Assembly: GCF_047946665.1 (NCBI RefSeq)
Contig: NZ_CP172312.1
Span: forward strand, 2,480,001 to 2,544,000
Direction of reading: 5' to 3'
DNA length: 64,000 nt
Source: Allohahella sp002354735
GTDB lineage: Bacteria; Pseudomonadota; Gammaproteobacteria; Pseudomonadales; Oleiphilaceae
Part shown: positions 34,001-42,594 of the stretch, in pieces
Numbering within the stretch: the first letter of the stretch is position 1
How the letters are laid out: every line of letters begins with the position of its first letter
Notes under the pieces: generated by a model
Seen by the model: only the letters and a program-made list of their open reading frames with translations
Told to the model about the DNA's origin: nothing
Databases searched by the model: none
Program-made: the position numbers and the translations under genes

Positions 34001-34644
34001 TCAACATCGTTGGCAAGCACATCAATGGTGATTGACGTATCTTCGTCCGTGGTCGACGCATCGTCGCTCGCCAGAGGCGCAAGATTTTCAGGCGGCGGCG
34101 GTGGTGGGTTGAATGGGTCGATATCGCCATCGTCAAAGCGGAATTTTTCGACATCCAGGACCAGGTCCTGATCGCCGCTGGCCAGATGAGTCACTCTGAA
34201 ACTGTTTGCGCCGGTCCTCTCGATCAAAAATTCGCTGCGGTTACCGGTGAATATCGCGACGTCGTAACCACCGTTTCCGTCGATGATATCGCTCCCCTGA
34301 CCACCGAAGAGCATGTCGTCGCCTTGCTGGCCAAAGAGCGCGTCATCGCCGTCACCGCCCGCAAGATAATCATCCCCGCGCCCCCCGAACAGGGCATCGT
34401 TGCCATCACCGCCTGCAAGGTCGTCATCACCGTTGCCCCCTGAGATCAGGTCGTTGCCACTCCCCCCAACAACAGTGTCATCGCCGTTTCCACTGAAGAT
34501 GATGTCATTACCGGCACCGCCATCTACGATGTCGTCACCCGAGCCCGAGAAGATCAGGTCGTTGCCGTCATCACCGTTTATGGTGTCACTTCTGGATGTG
34601 CCGATAATGAGATCGCTGTGATCACTGCCGTTGATGTCTGCCAT
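31072..34644 (-). CDS. Large RTX / cadherin-like repeat protein, type I secretion substrate
   Basis: An 1190-residue secreted protein with no signal peptide. Residues ~10-125 carry about a dozen Gly/Asp-rich RTX nonapeptides (GGxGxDxLx type). A ~50-residue beta segment and a proline run follow (NPPPPPPEN, ~180). Then about nine 100-125-residue cadherin-like/VCBS domains run to the end, each opening with an AxxD motif and containing the repeated VLxND and YTISDxxG signatures. The C-terminus is GTDNDFLAG. RTX repeats at the N-terminus are unusual, since they normally sit next to the C-terminal secretion signal. AGGAG with a 5-nt spacer precedes ATG 34644. It is likely a surface or matrix adhesin folded by calcium. 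Confidence 0.88.
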   Translation of the reverse strand: MADINGSDHSDLIIGTSRSDTINGDDGNDLIFSGSGDDIVDGGAGNDIIFSGNGDDTVVGGSGNDLISGGNGDDDLAGGDGNDALFGGRGDDYLAGGDGDDALFGQQGDDMLFGGQGSDIIDGNGGYDVAIFTGNRSEFLIERTGANSFRVTHLASGDQDLVLDVEKFRFDDGDIDPFNPPPPPPENLAPLASDDASTTDEDTSITIDVLANDVDPDGDALVVTGASANNGTVVINPDGTLTYTPATDFVGEDSIVYSISDGKGGTSEATVAVTVNQVNALPLAVNDSATVQEEDGLTVLDNALLNDQMGDGASSVSMVNGETLNVGASVTGSNGGLFVITADGSVSFDPAGAFAALNTGETATTSVSYTISDADGDLSTATYTVTVEGRDPSTAPDAALDTAFVSEDEASVVIENVLANDTDIDGDVLVVSEVAGSAANVGQEIAGRQGGYWVLDSNGRAEFFTNGEFDFLAEGEQVTETLQYKIADGRGGEDFSAVTVTITGANDAPVAQDDLYEVGEGKFFVALNIFTDNRLVQNDIDADTNDTLRITEVNGQAMTGASLTVTGSNGGEFVVYADGRARLGAETGFEHLDQDEVLLTQISYTVRDGSGATSSANVTMQVIGRNVTLVANDDAVTTDDRTAVDIDVLANDQDGDAPSVVTQVNGEAGLVGAVIAGSSGGLFSIDANGKTTFDPNGEFGYLEAGQSATTSVTYTISDEDGQTSTATLTVTVDDAGNQLPVAVADSVTALESANQQALLNALVNDTRGDGPSTVVAVAGGAAQVGVATQGSNGGLFTIGADGSVIFDADGDFVYLQAGETAKTTVSYTIADQDGDTSTAVYQVTVNGLANQAPQARNDSGAIGEDTASIVLQNILLNDTDADRDTLFVSAVARSATKVGEMVAGTKGGYWIVESDGSAEFFTDGDFDYLAAGQQVTEQLLYTVSDGAGGSAFGTVSVVVTGANDEPVAVDDFYQVNEGSFRFALNILTDSRPVGNDTDADANAVIRVSAVNDVPMSGTSITVAGSEGGLFQIYSDGRARFSAETGFDYLKAGEKVITTAEYTITDGNGSFSTALIELEVTGVNDAVIAKADKAVTDEATAVSISVLNNDIDADNDTLSIVSFDDSSLLGTLVANADGSFTYDPAGQFDTLSAGETARESFSYVVSDGNGATSSATVEVLINGTDNDFLAG

Positions 34645-35057
34645 GTTTGCTCCTGGATGCGCGGGATCTATGCCATTAGGCTTATTTTTTTAGTTAGCGC
34701 ATCGTTATAAGGCATGCATCAATGCTTTCAAAGTGTTTCAATTTGTTAACGTGATCCCGCTCTCCTTTTATTGTTTCTAGCAGATATTTATGAGTGCGGA
34801 AGGCCAAGTTGGTCACAATTCCAGCTCAGCGGGCGCCTGGAGCTCAACTGAGAGCCAAAATTTCGACGAGCGACTATTTAAATTAACAAAATTTCATAGC
34901 TCATCAGCAATCGTACCAGCAGAACTAACTATCGGTTTTATAAAGCAGTTGACTGTAATTTGAACGATGACTGAGGCACTATTCGGGTCATCAGGATGCC
35001 GAGTTCGATTCCGTTCTATCGACGGGTCAGGGCCAATCACAAGATGGAGTACCCAAC
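34645..35057. other. AT-rich divergent intergenic region
   Basis: A 413-bp gap between the divergent RTX gene and the glycosyltransferase gene. It is clearly richer in A and T than the surroundings, with tracts such as TTATTTTTTTAG near 34682 and TATTTAAATTAACAAAATTT near 34876. No ORF, tRNA or strong inverted repeat is seen. Promoters for both genes must lie here, and the AT tracts could bind H-NS- or IHF-type proteins, but I cannot place a confident -35/-10 pair. Confidence 0.5.
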
Positions 35058-36077
35058 ATGACCCAGTTCACCCAGCAGTTCATGGATCGGCTTCGCAGTC
35101 AGTCGTGGCGAAGTGATGCCAGCGTCCTCACTTATGGAAACGGCCGCCACGAGCATCTCTGTAACCTGGTGCTCGGCCTGGAGAGCCAGACGATCACGCC
35201 CAGCGAGCTGATTATCTGTCACCTTTTGCCGGAGCCCTACAGCGGGCTTCCAGAAACCTCATTTCCAGTACGCCAAATTCATGTTGCAGCGGGTGAGCTG
35301 GATCTGCCTCTGGCAGCTGCAAGGAATGCAGCTGCTCGGGCGGCAAGTGCAAACAGCCTCGTATTTCTGGACATCGATTGCATCCCCTCCCCTCGTCTGG
35401 TTGAGGACTATATAGCTGCGCTAGCACATTGGGACGGTCTGCTCGTGGGCGATGTGCGCTATTTACGCGAGGGTGGCAATGCCCCCGGCTGGACACCTCA
35501 CACCTTGATGCTCGCGTCCGAGCTGCATAGCGAGCGCCGGCTTCCGCCCAAGGAGGGCATTGAACCCTGCGCCGACTATCGAGTCTTTTCATCGATGTCA
35601 TTCGCTATCCGAAAGACGACTTTTCTGGAAACTGGCGGTTTCGATGAGCGCTATGACGGGTATGGCGCCGAGGACAGCGACTTCAGCCGAACCCTGTCCC
35701 AACGCGGTATCAGAATCGGGTGGTGTGCAGGAGCGACCGCGTTTCATCAATATCACCTGCAGCATCGTCCGCCCGTCCATAGACTGCATTCAATTTTAAG
35801 AAACAACGAAATCTATCGAGAGAAATGGGGGCAGAATACAATGGAGCACTGGCTTGCAGCCTTCGAAAAACTCGGCCTGATCACTCACGCAGACGACGGC
35901 TTCGCTGTTCTGAGAAATGTCACTGATGAGGATTTGCTGCTCACGCAGCAGACCCGCGGGCAAGCTTACGCGTCAACTCGAGCCTTCATATCCCGATTCG
36001 GCCGATCCTCGAACGCCGGCGGGCAAACAGAGGACGCGGCTCAGTGGGCCGTGCCTGCGATCGCCCCAACGGACTGA
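35058..36077 (+). CDS. Family 2-type glycosyltransferase
   Basis: A soluble GT-A glycosyltransferase of 339 residues. The N-domain has VLTYGNGRHEHLCNLVLGL and the metal-binding D-x-D equivalent VFLDIDCIPS (~105). The acceptor side has the galactosyltransferase-like motif GGFDERYDGYGAEDSDFS (~205). No membrane segment is seen. GGAG with an 8-nt spacer precedes ATG 35058. It is divergent from the RTX operon. Glycosylation of the adhesin or of a surface polymer is possible, but no other polysaccharide genes are near. Confidence 0.86.
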   Translation: MTQFTQQFMDRLRSQSWRSDASVLTYGNGRHEHLCNLVLGLESQTITPSELIICHLLPEPYSGLPETSFPVRQIHVAAGELDLPLAAARNAAARAASANSLVFLDIDCIPSPRLVEDYIAALAHWDGLLVGDVRYLREGGNAPGWTPHTLMLASELHSERRLPPKEGIEPCADYRVFSSMSFAIRKTTFLETGGFDERYDGYGAEDSDFSRTLSQRGIRIGWCAGATAFHQYHLQHRPPVHRLHSILRNNEIYREKWGQNTMEHWLAAFEKLGLITHADDGFAVLRNVTDEDLLLTQQTRGQAYASTRAFISRFGRSSNAGGQTEDAAQWAVPAIAPTD

Positions 36078-36159
36078 CGCTCACCGGTCGCAGCTCATCG
36101 AGAAGCGGTCTGCTGCATTGCCCCCTCGGCAAAGATTCGTCTTGAGTCAGTATCTTGAT

Positions 36160-36190
36160 CTAATCTCTGTGCTAAGTTTCCACAGATTAG
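36160..36190 (+). repeat. Imperfect inverted repeat in leader of LplT-acyltransferase gene
   Basis: Arms CTAATCTCTGTG (36160-36171) and CACAGATTAG (36181-36190) pair except for a 2-nt bulge, with a 9-nt loop, ending 37 bp before the start codon. It may be a leader hairpin or an operator; no T-run follows, so it is not a terminator. Confidence 0.5.
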
Positions 36191-36227
36191 TCACTCTACG
36201 TGCCACCTCGACTCGAGATTTTACCCC

Positions 36228-38135
36228 ATGGCCCATCACAGCCCGCTTGCGCTTATGCGCAGTCGCAAATTTCTGCCTTTCTTTCTTACTCAGGCGCTGG
36301 GCGCGTTCAACGACAACGTGTTCAAGAATGCCTTGCTACTCCTCCTGACTTTTTCCGCAGGCAGCAGCCTGGGCATGGACATCAATGTTCTGGTAAATCT
36401 TGCTGCTGGACTTTTTATACTGCCATTTTTTCTGATTTCGCCCATGGCTGGCCAGATCGCGGATAAATACGAGAAATCGGCGATAATCCGTTGGGTGAAA
36501 CTTGGCGAAGTCATCATCATGGGTCTCGCAGCAGTAGCCTTGATCTATGACGCTTATGCCGCACTACTTTTGCTGCTGTTGGCAATGGGGACACAGTCGG
36601 CATTTTTCGGACCGGTCAAATATGCCATCATGCCGCAGCACCTGAACGATCGTGATCTCGTTGGTGGCAATGCGCTGGTCGAAATGGGTACCTTTCTCGC
36701 CATCCTGGCTGGAACAATCCTGGCGGGTGTCCTCTCCCCCCTGAGCGAAGCAAGCACTTGGATAGCCATCACGGTTGTATTACTGGCTGTCGCCGGATAC
36801 GTAGCGAGTAGAGGCATCCCAGAAGCCGCAGCGAGCAATCCGGGGCTGAAGATCGACTGGAACCCGTTTACTCAGCTCGCCGAGATCTGGCGCCAGACGA
36901 GAGGGAACCAGGCTGTATTTCAGTCCATACTGGCCATTAGCTGGTTCTGGTTCCTCGGCGCCAGCTATCTCACGCAGTTCCCTAATTTCACAAAAGACGT
37001 GCTATCAGCTGGTGCTGGTGTGGTTACCTTGCTACTGGCAGTGTTCTCAGTCGGTATCGCCATTGGCTCCATGCTGTGCGAACGATTGTCCCGCGGCCGT
37101 GTCGAACTTGGCATCGTGCCTATCGGCGCCCTTGGGCTCACAGTATTCGGGGCCGATCTGTATTTCGCCTCAGTAGCTCTGCAGTTGCCCCTTGCTCAAG
37201 CAGCGGGCCCCGAGCTTCTGCACACTATAAGCAGCCTGTGGGGCGTCGAAGGCAGCGGTCGGCTCCTGGTCGATCTCGGTTTCATAGGACTGAGCGGTGG
37301 CCTCTTCATCGTGCCGCTGTACGCGCTGATACAGCAGCGAAGTGCTGCTGAGCGACGGGCACAGGTAATCGCGGCCAACAATGTGCTCAATGCGTTATTT
37401 ATGGTCGTCAGTGCCGTGTTCGCCATTGTCTGCCTAAGCGTCCTGGCGCTGTCCATCCCGACCTACTTTCTGGTTCTGGCCCTGATCAATCTGCTTGTCA
37501 GCATCTATGTCTTCAGACAGGTACCGGAGTTCGCTTTCCGCTTCATCATCTGGATCCTCGGCCATACCATTTATCGAGTCCGCACTGTCGGGCTGGACAA
37601 TCTCCCTGAGGACGGGCCGGCCTTGCTGGTCTGCAACCATGTCAGCTATGCCGATGCCGTCATCATCGGCGGCGCGATCTATCGGCCGGTGCGCTTCGTC
37701 ATGGATAGAACAATTGCCGGTATGCCGGGTATGCGCTGGTTTTTCAGGATGGCGAAGACTATCCCGATCTGTTCGGAACGTGCTGATGCCGCGGTGTATC
37801 AGGCAGCTTTTGCTGAAATTCAGGCTTGCCTCGAAGCGGGCGAAGTCGTCTGTATCTTCCCCGAAGGCCGCCTGACCACTGACGGTGAAATCGCGCAGTT
37901 CCGTAAAGGCGTCGAGCGCATCGTTGCCACAACGCCTGTCCCAGTCGTACCCATGGCACTGCAGGGTTTATGGGGTTCCGTATTCAGTCATGCTGGTGGA
38001 ACGGCGCTTACCAAACTGCCGCGCAGATTCTGGTCAAAAATAACGCTGGTTTTAGCTGCGCCAGAATCACCTGAAATGGCAACGGCGGAACGTCTGCAGG
38101 CCCGAGTCGAGGCGCTGAGAGGAGACCTCAAGTGA
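36228..38135 (+). CDS. Lysophospholipid transporter (LplT-like) fused to acyltransferase
   Basis: A 635-residue two-part membrane protein. Residues 1-420 are an MFS carrier opening FLTQALGAFNDNVFKNALL, the LplT signature, with GQIADKYEKS in loop 2-3. Residues ~440-635 are a PlsC-type acyltransferase with N470-H471-x4-D476 (NHVSYAD) and F544-P-E-G-R. Together they would flip lysophosphatidylethanolamine inward and reacylate it. This corresponds to E. coli LplT plus the acyltransferase half of Aas, without the ligase. A separate acyl-CoA ligase lies close by at 39067-40761. No shine-dalgarno is obvious before ATG 36228. Confidence 0.9.
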   Translation: MAHHSPLALMRSRKFLPFFLTQALGAFNDNVFKNALLLLLTFSAGSSLGMDINVLVNLAAGLFILPFFLISPMAGQIADKYEKSAIIRWVKLGEVIIMGLAAVALIYDAYAALLLLLLAMGTQSAFFGPVKYAIMPQHLNDRDLVGGNALVEMGTFLAILAGTILAGVLSPLSEASTWIAITVVLLAVAGYVASRGIPEAAASNPGLKIDWNPFTQLAEIWRQTRGNQAVFQSILAISWFWFLGASYLTQFPNFTKDVLSAGAGVVTLLLAVFSVGIAIGSMLCERLSRGRVELGIVPIGALGLTVFGADLYFASVALQLPLAQAAGPELLHTISSLWGVEGSGRLLVDLGFIGLSGGLFIVPLYALIQQRSAAERRAQVIAANNVLNALFMVVSAVFAIVCLSVLALSIPTYFLVLALINLLVSIYVFRQVPEFAFRFIIWILGHTIYRVRTVGLDNLPEDGPALLVCNHVSYADAVIIGGAIYRPVRFVMDRTIAGMPGMRWFFRMAKTIPICSERADAAVYQAAFAEIQACLEAGEVVCIFPEGRLTTDGEIAQFRKGVERIVATTPVPVVPMALQGLWGSVFSHAGGTALTKLPRRFWSKITLVLAAPESPEMATAERLQARVEALRGDLK

Positions 38136-38192
38136 AGGCATGGCAGAAGCGTAATGGGCCGGTAATCCTGCAGCGGGGGTGGGCTCTGTAAA

Positions 38193-39059
38193 GTGCGTCG
38201 CATGATTGCATTCAAACTCTTCGTCAGCACTAGCCTGTTCCTGCTGCTCCTGTTGGCCGGCCCGCTATTCATGGCCGCTTGCAGCAACACCAAGACGGTC
38301 AGGAGCTGGCACCAGACAGACCGCTCGAGCGCTGGCATAGCCCCATCACCAGCAGAGGCCCCTGAGGCTATCGTTCAGGTCTATGGCGCTAGGGCCTATA
38401 GCTGGCGAGGTCATTTCGCCGTGCACACCTGGATAGCGACCAAAGCCGCCGATGCACCTGACTACAGCGTGCACGAAGTCGTAGGTTGGGGTCGTGACAA
38501 GATCAGGTCCAGAACGGGCAAGCCGGATCACGCCTGGTACGGTAATAAACCCGCCCTACTGGCCGATATCAGAGGCGAGCGGGCTGCGGAGATGATTCCG
38601 CAGATCAATCAGGCAATCAAAGCCTATCCATATCCACACCGCTACCAGGCCTGGCCTGGGCCGAACAGCAATACGTTCGTGGCCTGGGTGATTCGACAGG
38701 TGCCGGATTTGCGTGTTGCACTGCCAAATATTGCTATCGGTAAGGATTATCTTGGTGATGGCGTGATAGCCAGCACACCTACGGGTACAGGTTATCAATT
38801 CTCGCTTTGGGGCTGGTTCGGCATTCTTGCAAGCATGCGTGAGGGCCTGGAGCTCAACGTTCTCGGGCTCTCTATCGGGGTGGACCCGATGGCACTGGCG
38901 GTCAAACTACCTGGTGTGGGGCAGCTGGGATGGCGTGATCCGTGGATGGATGCCAAACCAGTGCAGACTGCCGAAGCCTCAGTACTGCCAGTCGAGCCAA
39001 GCGAAATGGCCGGCCTTGCAGAGGCGGCGGGCGCCGCCACGCCGCCCCGGGAAAACTAG
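38193..39059 (+). CDS. DUF3750 family protein, probably lipoprotein
   Basis: A 288-residue protein of the DUF3750 type; biochemical role unknown. The N-terminal hydrophobic segment ends FMAACSN, a lipobox-like site. The conserved body contains VYGARAYSWRGHFAVHTWIA, GKPDHAWYGNKP, WPGPNSNTFVAWVIR and the C-terminal GLSIGVDPMALAVKLPGVG. The regularly spaced His/Trp/Asn residues (HFAVHTW, PGPNSNTF) recall a Cys-less hydrolase-like fold, which is speculative. The start is GTG 38193 or ATG 38202. The tail after GWRDPW is low-complexity Ala/Glu. It converges on the acyl-CoA ligase with 7 bp between. Confidence 0.8.
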   Translation: MRRMIAFKLFVSTSLFLLLLLAGPLFMAACSNTKTVRSWHQTDRSSAGIAPSPAEAPEAIVQVYGARAYSWRGHFAVHTWIATKAADAPDYSVHEVVGWGRDKIRSRTGKPDHAWYGNKPALLADIRGERAAEMIPQINQAIKAYPYPHRYQAWPGPNSNTFVAWVIRQVPDLRVALPNIAIGKDYLGDGVIASTPTGTGYQFSLWGWFGILASMREGLELNVLGLSIGVDPMALAVKLPGVGQLGWRDPWMDAKPVQTAEASVLPVEPSEMAGLAEAAGAATPPREN

Positions 39060-39066
39060 ATGCGCT

Positions 39067-40761
39067 TCAGCGCTCCCAGATAACCTTCTCCCCTGAGTTG
39101 CAGATCTGCTCCATCAACTTCGTATAGCGATCTTCGACTTTGTTGCGCTTGATCTTCAGCGTGGGCGTTACCATTCCGCTTTCCGGCAACCAATCGTCCT
39201 TCGAGATGATAACGCCGCAGAGCTTCTCATGGTTCAGCAACTGCCGGTTCACCTGATCAATGTGGCTTTCGATACTGGTCTTCAGTTCCTCCTTGGGAAT
39301 CTGTCGCGCCTGTTCGGTTAGTGTCACGATAGCCACTGGCTGATTCAGGCCGGATCCAGCGAGACAGATCTGCTCGAACTCTTTCATCGAAGCGATCTTG
39401 GCTTCTATCGGTGCAGGTGCGACATATTCGCCCTTCTCGGTCTTGAACAGTTCCTTGATCCGTCCTGTAATCCGCAGGTAGCCTTCCTGATCGATCTCGC
39501 CAAGATCGCCTGAGTGGTAGTAGCCTTCGGCGTCGATGGCCTCAGCGGTCTTCTCTGGCTCTCGGTAATAGCCTGTCATCAAGGTTGGTGACTTGAACAG
39601 TACTTCGCCCTGCTCACTCAGCTTGAAGCCGCTGTCAGGCATGGCCTGCCCCACTGTTCCCGGCTTGCTCTTGCCGCGGCGGGCGATAAAGCCGTAGGCA
39701 AAGTTTTCGGTCATGCCGTAGCCTTCCAGTATTTCTATGCCCAGTGCCCGATACCAGGCCAACAGCGAGGGAGCGATTGGCGCCGCCCCTGAAATAACGT
39801 AGCGGGCTTCTGCGAGCCCCAGCGCCTTGCGCAATTTGGCAGCGACAATGTTCTTCAGAACCGGGATCTTCATCAGGAAGTCGAGCTTCTTCTGCGGCAT
39901 CTTCTCCAGTATGCCACCCTGGAACTTCTTCCAGAGTCTCGGTACAGAGAAGAATATTGTCGGCTGAACTGAAACCAGATCACGCTGGAAGGTGTCCAGC
40001 GACTGGGTGAAACTCACTCGCATTCCGCAGTAAAGGCTTGTGGTCGCCAAGAGGAGTCGCTCTGCGACGTGAGCAAGCGGAAGGAATGAGAAGCCCTTGT
40101 CATCGGGCCCCAGGTCGAATATTTCCATCGCCCGTGAGCCGACGAGTCGAGTGCCACCAAAAACGTGCACGGCGCCCTTTGGATTGCCCGTCGTTCCTGA
40201 GGTGTACACGATAGTCCAGATATCATCATCCGCTGGAACAGGGCTGTCGCCGAACGGCTCATTCTGCGCGATCAGGTCCTTGCTATGGTGCTGGACCTCA
40301 CCCTCCTTGGGAAAATCGCCATCGGAACCCAGGAAGTCGAAGCCTATAGTGATCAGGTCTGCGGGAATGCCCGTCTTCAGGCGCTGCCATACCGGCTTGT
40401 CCAGCTTGCCCACAAAGATGCCCTTCGACTCTGAATGTTCGAGTACATAGCGCAAGGTTTCCGGCGTCTGGTCAAAATACAGCGGCACGCTGACAAAGCC
40501 ACCAAGCTGCAGGGCAATATCGGTCTTGATCCATTCGGCGCAGTTTTTCGACAGGATGGCGATCCTGTCTCCGCGTTTGAAGCCCATGTCAAACAGCGCA
40601 GTGACCAGCCTTCGGGCATGATTACCGACATCCCCCCAGGTGTATTCGTTCCAGCTGCCGTCGATGGGTTGACGCAGATAGACGCGGTCCTCCGCAGTCT
40701 CCTCCCAGTGGTAGAACATTTCGATGGGTGTCTTATTACGGGCGATATCGGCAAGGTTCAT
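39067..40761 (-). CDS. Long-chain fatty-acid--CoA ligase (AMP-forming)
   Basis: Acyl-adenylate-forming enzyme of 564 residues. The P-loop is YTSGTTGNPKGAV, motif A5 is EGYGMTENFAYG, the aspartate motif is YHSGDLGEIDQEGYL and GRIKELFKTEKGEYVAP carries the hinge and lysine region. The form with long LGSD..HHSK insertions and the EYVAPAPIE segment is that of FAA1/LACS-like bacterial ligases. It probably activates free fatty acids to acyl-CoA at the membrane and could feed the LplT-acyltransferase fusion. GGAG lies 11 nt before ATG 40761. Confidence 0.92.
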   Translation of the reverse strand: MNLADIARNKTPIEMFYHWEETAEDRVYLRQPIDGSWNEYTWGDVGNHARRLVTALFDMGFKRGDRIAILSKNCAEWIKTDIALQLGGFVSVPLYFDQTPETLRYVLEHSESKGIFVGKLDKPVWQRLKTGIPADLITIGFDFLGSDGDFPKEGEVQHHSKDLIAQNEPFGDSPVPADDDIWTIVYTSGTTGNPKGAVHVFGGTRLVGSRAMEIFDLGPDDKGFSFLPLAHVAERLLLATTSLYCGMRVSFTQSLDTFQRDLVSVQPTIFFSVPRLWKKFQGGILEKMPQKKLDFLMKIPVLKNIVAAKLRKALGLAEARYVISGAAPIAPSLLAWYRALGIEILEGYGMTENFAYGFIARRGKSKPGTVGQAMPDSGFKLSEQGEVLFKSPTLMTGYYREPEKTAEAIDAEGYYHSGDLGEIDQEGYLRITGRIKELFKTEKGEYVAPAPIEAKIASMKEFEQICLAGSGLNQPVAIVTLTEQARQIPKEELKTSIESHIDQVNRQLLNHEKLCGVIISKDDWLPESGMVTPTLKIKRNKVEDRYTKLMEQICNSGEKVIWER

Positions 40762-40911
40762 GTGTGTATGCGCTCCAACAGCTGCTTATTGTAATTTTGC
40801 AGGGAGATACTACCGGCTCCATACCTCACCCCACAAGACGCGCGGAAAGAATGCTCGGCTGCCAAGCCTGCAGCCCATCGTCCTGCTCAAATTCCGACCG
40901 ATTTCACGATC

Positions 40912-42594
40912 ATGCGGCTAGAAAGGCTGTATACTGCTGCGCGTCCATGGATGGAGACTCCCCTTTTGCTACGCCCAAAGAATCACGCGCTCGCCTATTA
41001 CTGCGTCGCGCTACTGTTATCGCTCGCCACGCTGGCCGAATTCCTGCATTTCAATTATCTCGGGAGGCTCGAAAGCGGTGCCTATGATCTCTCGCTGAAA
41101 CATCGACTGTTTTATGCCCCAGCCGATCCCGACATCGTCATCGTCGACATCGACGAAAGGTCCCTGGCTGCAATGGGTGAAGAATACGGCCGTTGGCCTT
41201 GGCCACGTGCGGTATTGGCGGAGTTCGTCGAAGGACTACAGGCGCAGGCGCCCGCCGCAGTGGTTTTCGATATTCTATTCTCCGAACCTGACATCTATAA
41301 CCCTGAGTCCGACGCTTACCTCAATTCAGTTGCGGAGAGCTACGACAACGTCTTCTTTCCGTTCATCCGGCTGCCGGCGCACAACGACGCGCTCAGCGAA
41401 CTGCGCCCGTCAATGGTTCCGGGCTTTCAGCGACTCGACCATCTGCCGAGTTCAGACGCACCCCTGGCCGCCATACTCCCCTTCCTGAACGCAGCAGTGA
41501 CTGCCGGTAGAATTGGCACCAATACCATCCAACCTGATGACGATGGCATCGTGCGCAGCTACGAACTTTACGAGATACACGATGGCTGGTTGATTCCGTC
41601 GCTACCGATGACACTGGCCAGTCAGCTGAATGAAGCGACGCCCCAGGCGCAGTCACTGCTCATAAACTGGCGTGGTGATGTAGGTGCCTATGAATCGGTC
41701 AGTTTCGTCGAAGTATTTGAGGACTTCCTCCAGCGTGAACCATCACGGCCAGGTGATGAGTTCAACAACAAGATCATCATCATCGGCTCAACGGCCCCCA
41801 GTCTGCACGACCTGAAGCCGACACCGATCGCACGCTCGCACCCTGGCGTGGAGATTCTGGCCACCGGCATCGACAACGCAATCAACAGGGACTTCATCCG
41901 CACCTTCCAGGCGCCCTGGGTGCCGCTGGCGATCGCGCTGCTGATCATCTGGATCACCGCCATTGCATTTGCGCGTCAGGTACCGGTGGCGGTCATCGAT
42001 GGTCTGTATGGCGCCAGTCAGGGTGGACTGCTGGTTCTGGGCTTCGCCAGTATCAACGTGTCGAATTTCTATCTCGACCTGTCTGCGCCGGTCTTCTTTG
42101 GTCTTGCCTATTTTGCCGCTGCCAGAGGCTATCAGATCTACAGCACCAGATCCGATTCCAGGCGGATCTGGCAGAAACGCTTCGAGAGTCCCGGTCCCGT
42201 GGCTATCGGTGTACTGCACTTTCCTTCAAAGACAAACGCGAAGCAGCTGATACGGCAGACACTCGCACGCATCAGGAAGCTTTTCAGGTCCGTCTATATC
42301 GAGAAAGTACCAGTGGAAAATAGCGGCCTGAAGATAACCTTTGGCGAAACCTATTTCGTTTTCAATCTGTTCGAAGAGCGTCCTGAGCTCTTTTCCACAA
42401 CCGGCCTGAAGGATCTTCTGCAGAAGACGGGTAGCGGCTCAGTGTCATCCGAAGGGCTCTTCGTAGCGTCCAGCGTCATGCATTTCGAGTCCGACCGTGC
42501 CACCAACGAACAGCTCTGGAAATCGCATGCGTTCACACTTCTTCAATCAACCACCAACACAGGGATTTGTCGTGAATACACCCCGTCGAACTAG
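40912..42594 (+). CDS. CHASE2 domain membrane protein without a recognised output domain
   Basis: A 560-residue protein. One TM helix (~25-45) leads into a CHASE2 sensory domain (~50-330; DPDIVIVDIDERSLAAMGEEYGRWPWPR and LKPTPIARSHPGVEILATGIDNAI, in part). Three TM helices follow (~335-420). The last ~140 residues are a small cytoplasmic alpha/beta piece (GPVAIGVLHFPSKTNAKQ, SVYIEKVPVEN). No adenylate-cyclase, kinase or GGDEF motif is present, whereas CHASE2 usually precedes one. ATG 40912 is used; ATG 40951 is possible. Its end overlaps the SH3 gene by 23 bp, so the three genes to 43995 form an operon. Confidence 0.82.
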   Translation: MRLERLYTAARPWMETPLLLRPKNHALAYYCVALLLSLATLAEFLHFNYLGRLESGAYDLSLKHRLFYAPADPDIVIVDIDERSLAAMGEEYGRWPWPRAVLAEFVEGLQAQAPAAVVFDILFSEPDIYNPESDAYLNSVAESYDNVFFPFIRLPAHNDALSELRPSMVPGFQRLDHLPSSDAPLAAILPFLNAAVTAGRIGTNTIQPDDDGIVRSYELYEIHDGWLIPSLPMTLASQLNEATPQAQSLLINWRGDVGAYESVSFVEVFEDFLQREPSRPGDEFNNKIIIIGSTAPSLHDLKPTPIARSHPGVEILATGIDNAINRDFIRTFQAPWVPLAIALLIIWITAIAFARQVPVAVIDGLYGASQGGLLVLGFASINVSNFYLDLSAPVFFGLAYFAAARGYQIYSTRSDSRRIWQKRFESPGPVAIGVLHFPSKTNAKQLIRQTLARIRKLFRSVYIEKVPVENSGLKITFGETYFVFNLFEERPELFSTTGLKDLLQKTGSGSVSSEGLFVASSVMHFESDRATNEQLWKSHAFTLLQSTTNTGICREYTPSN

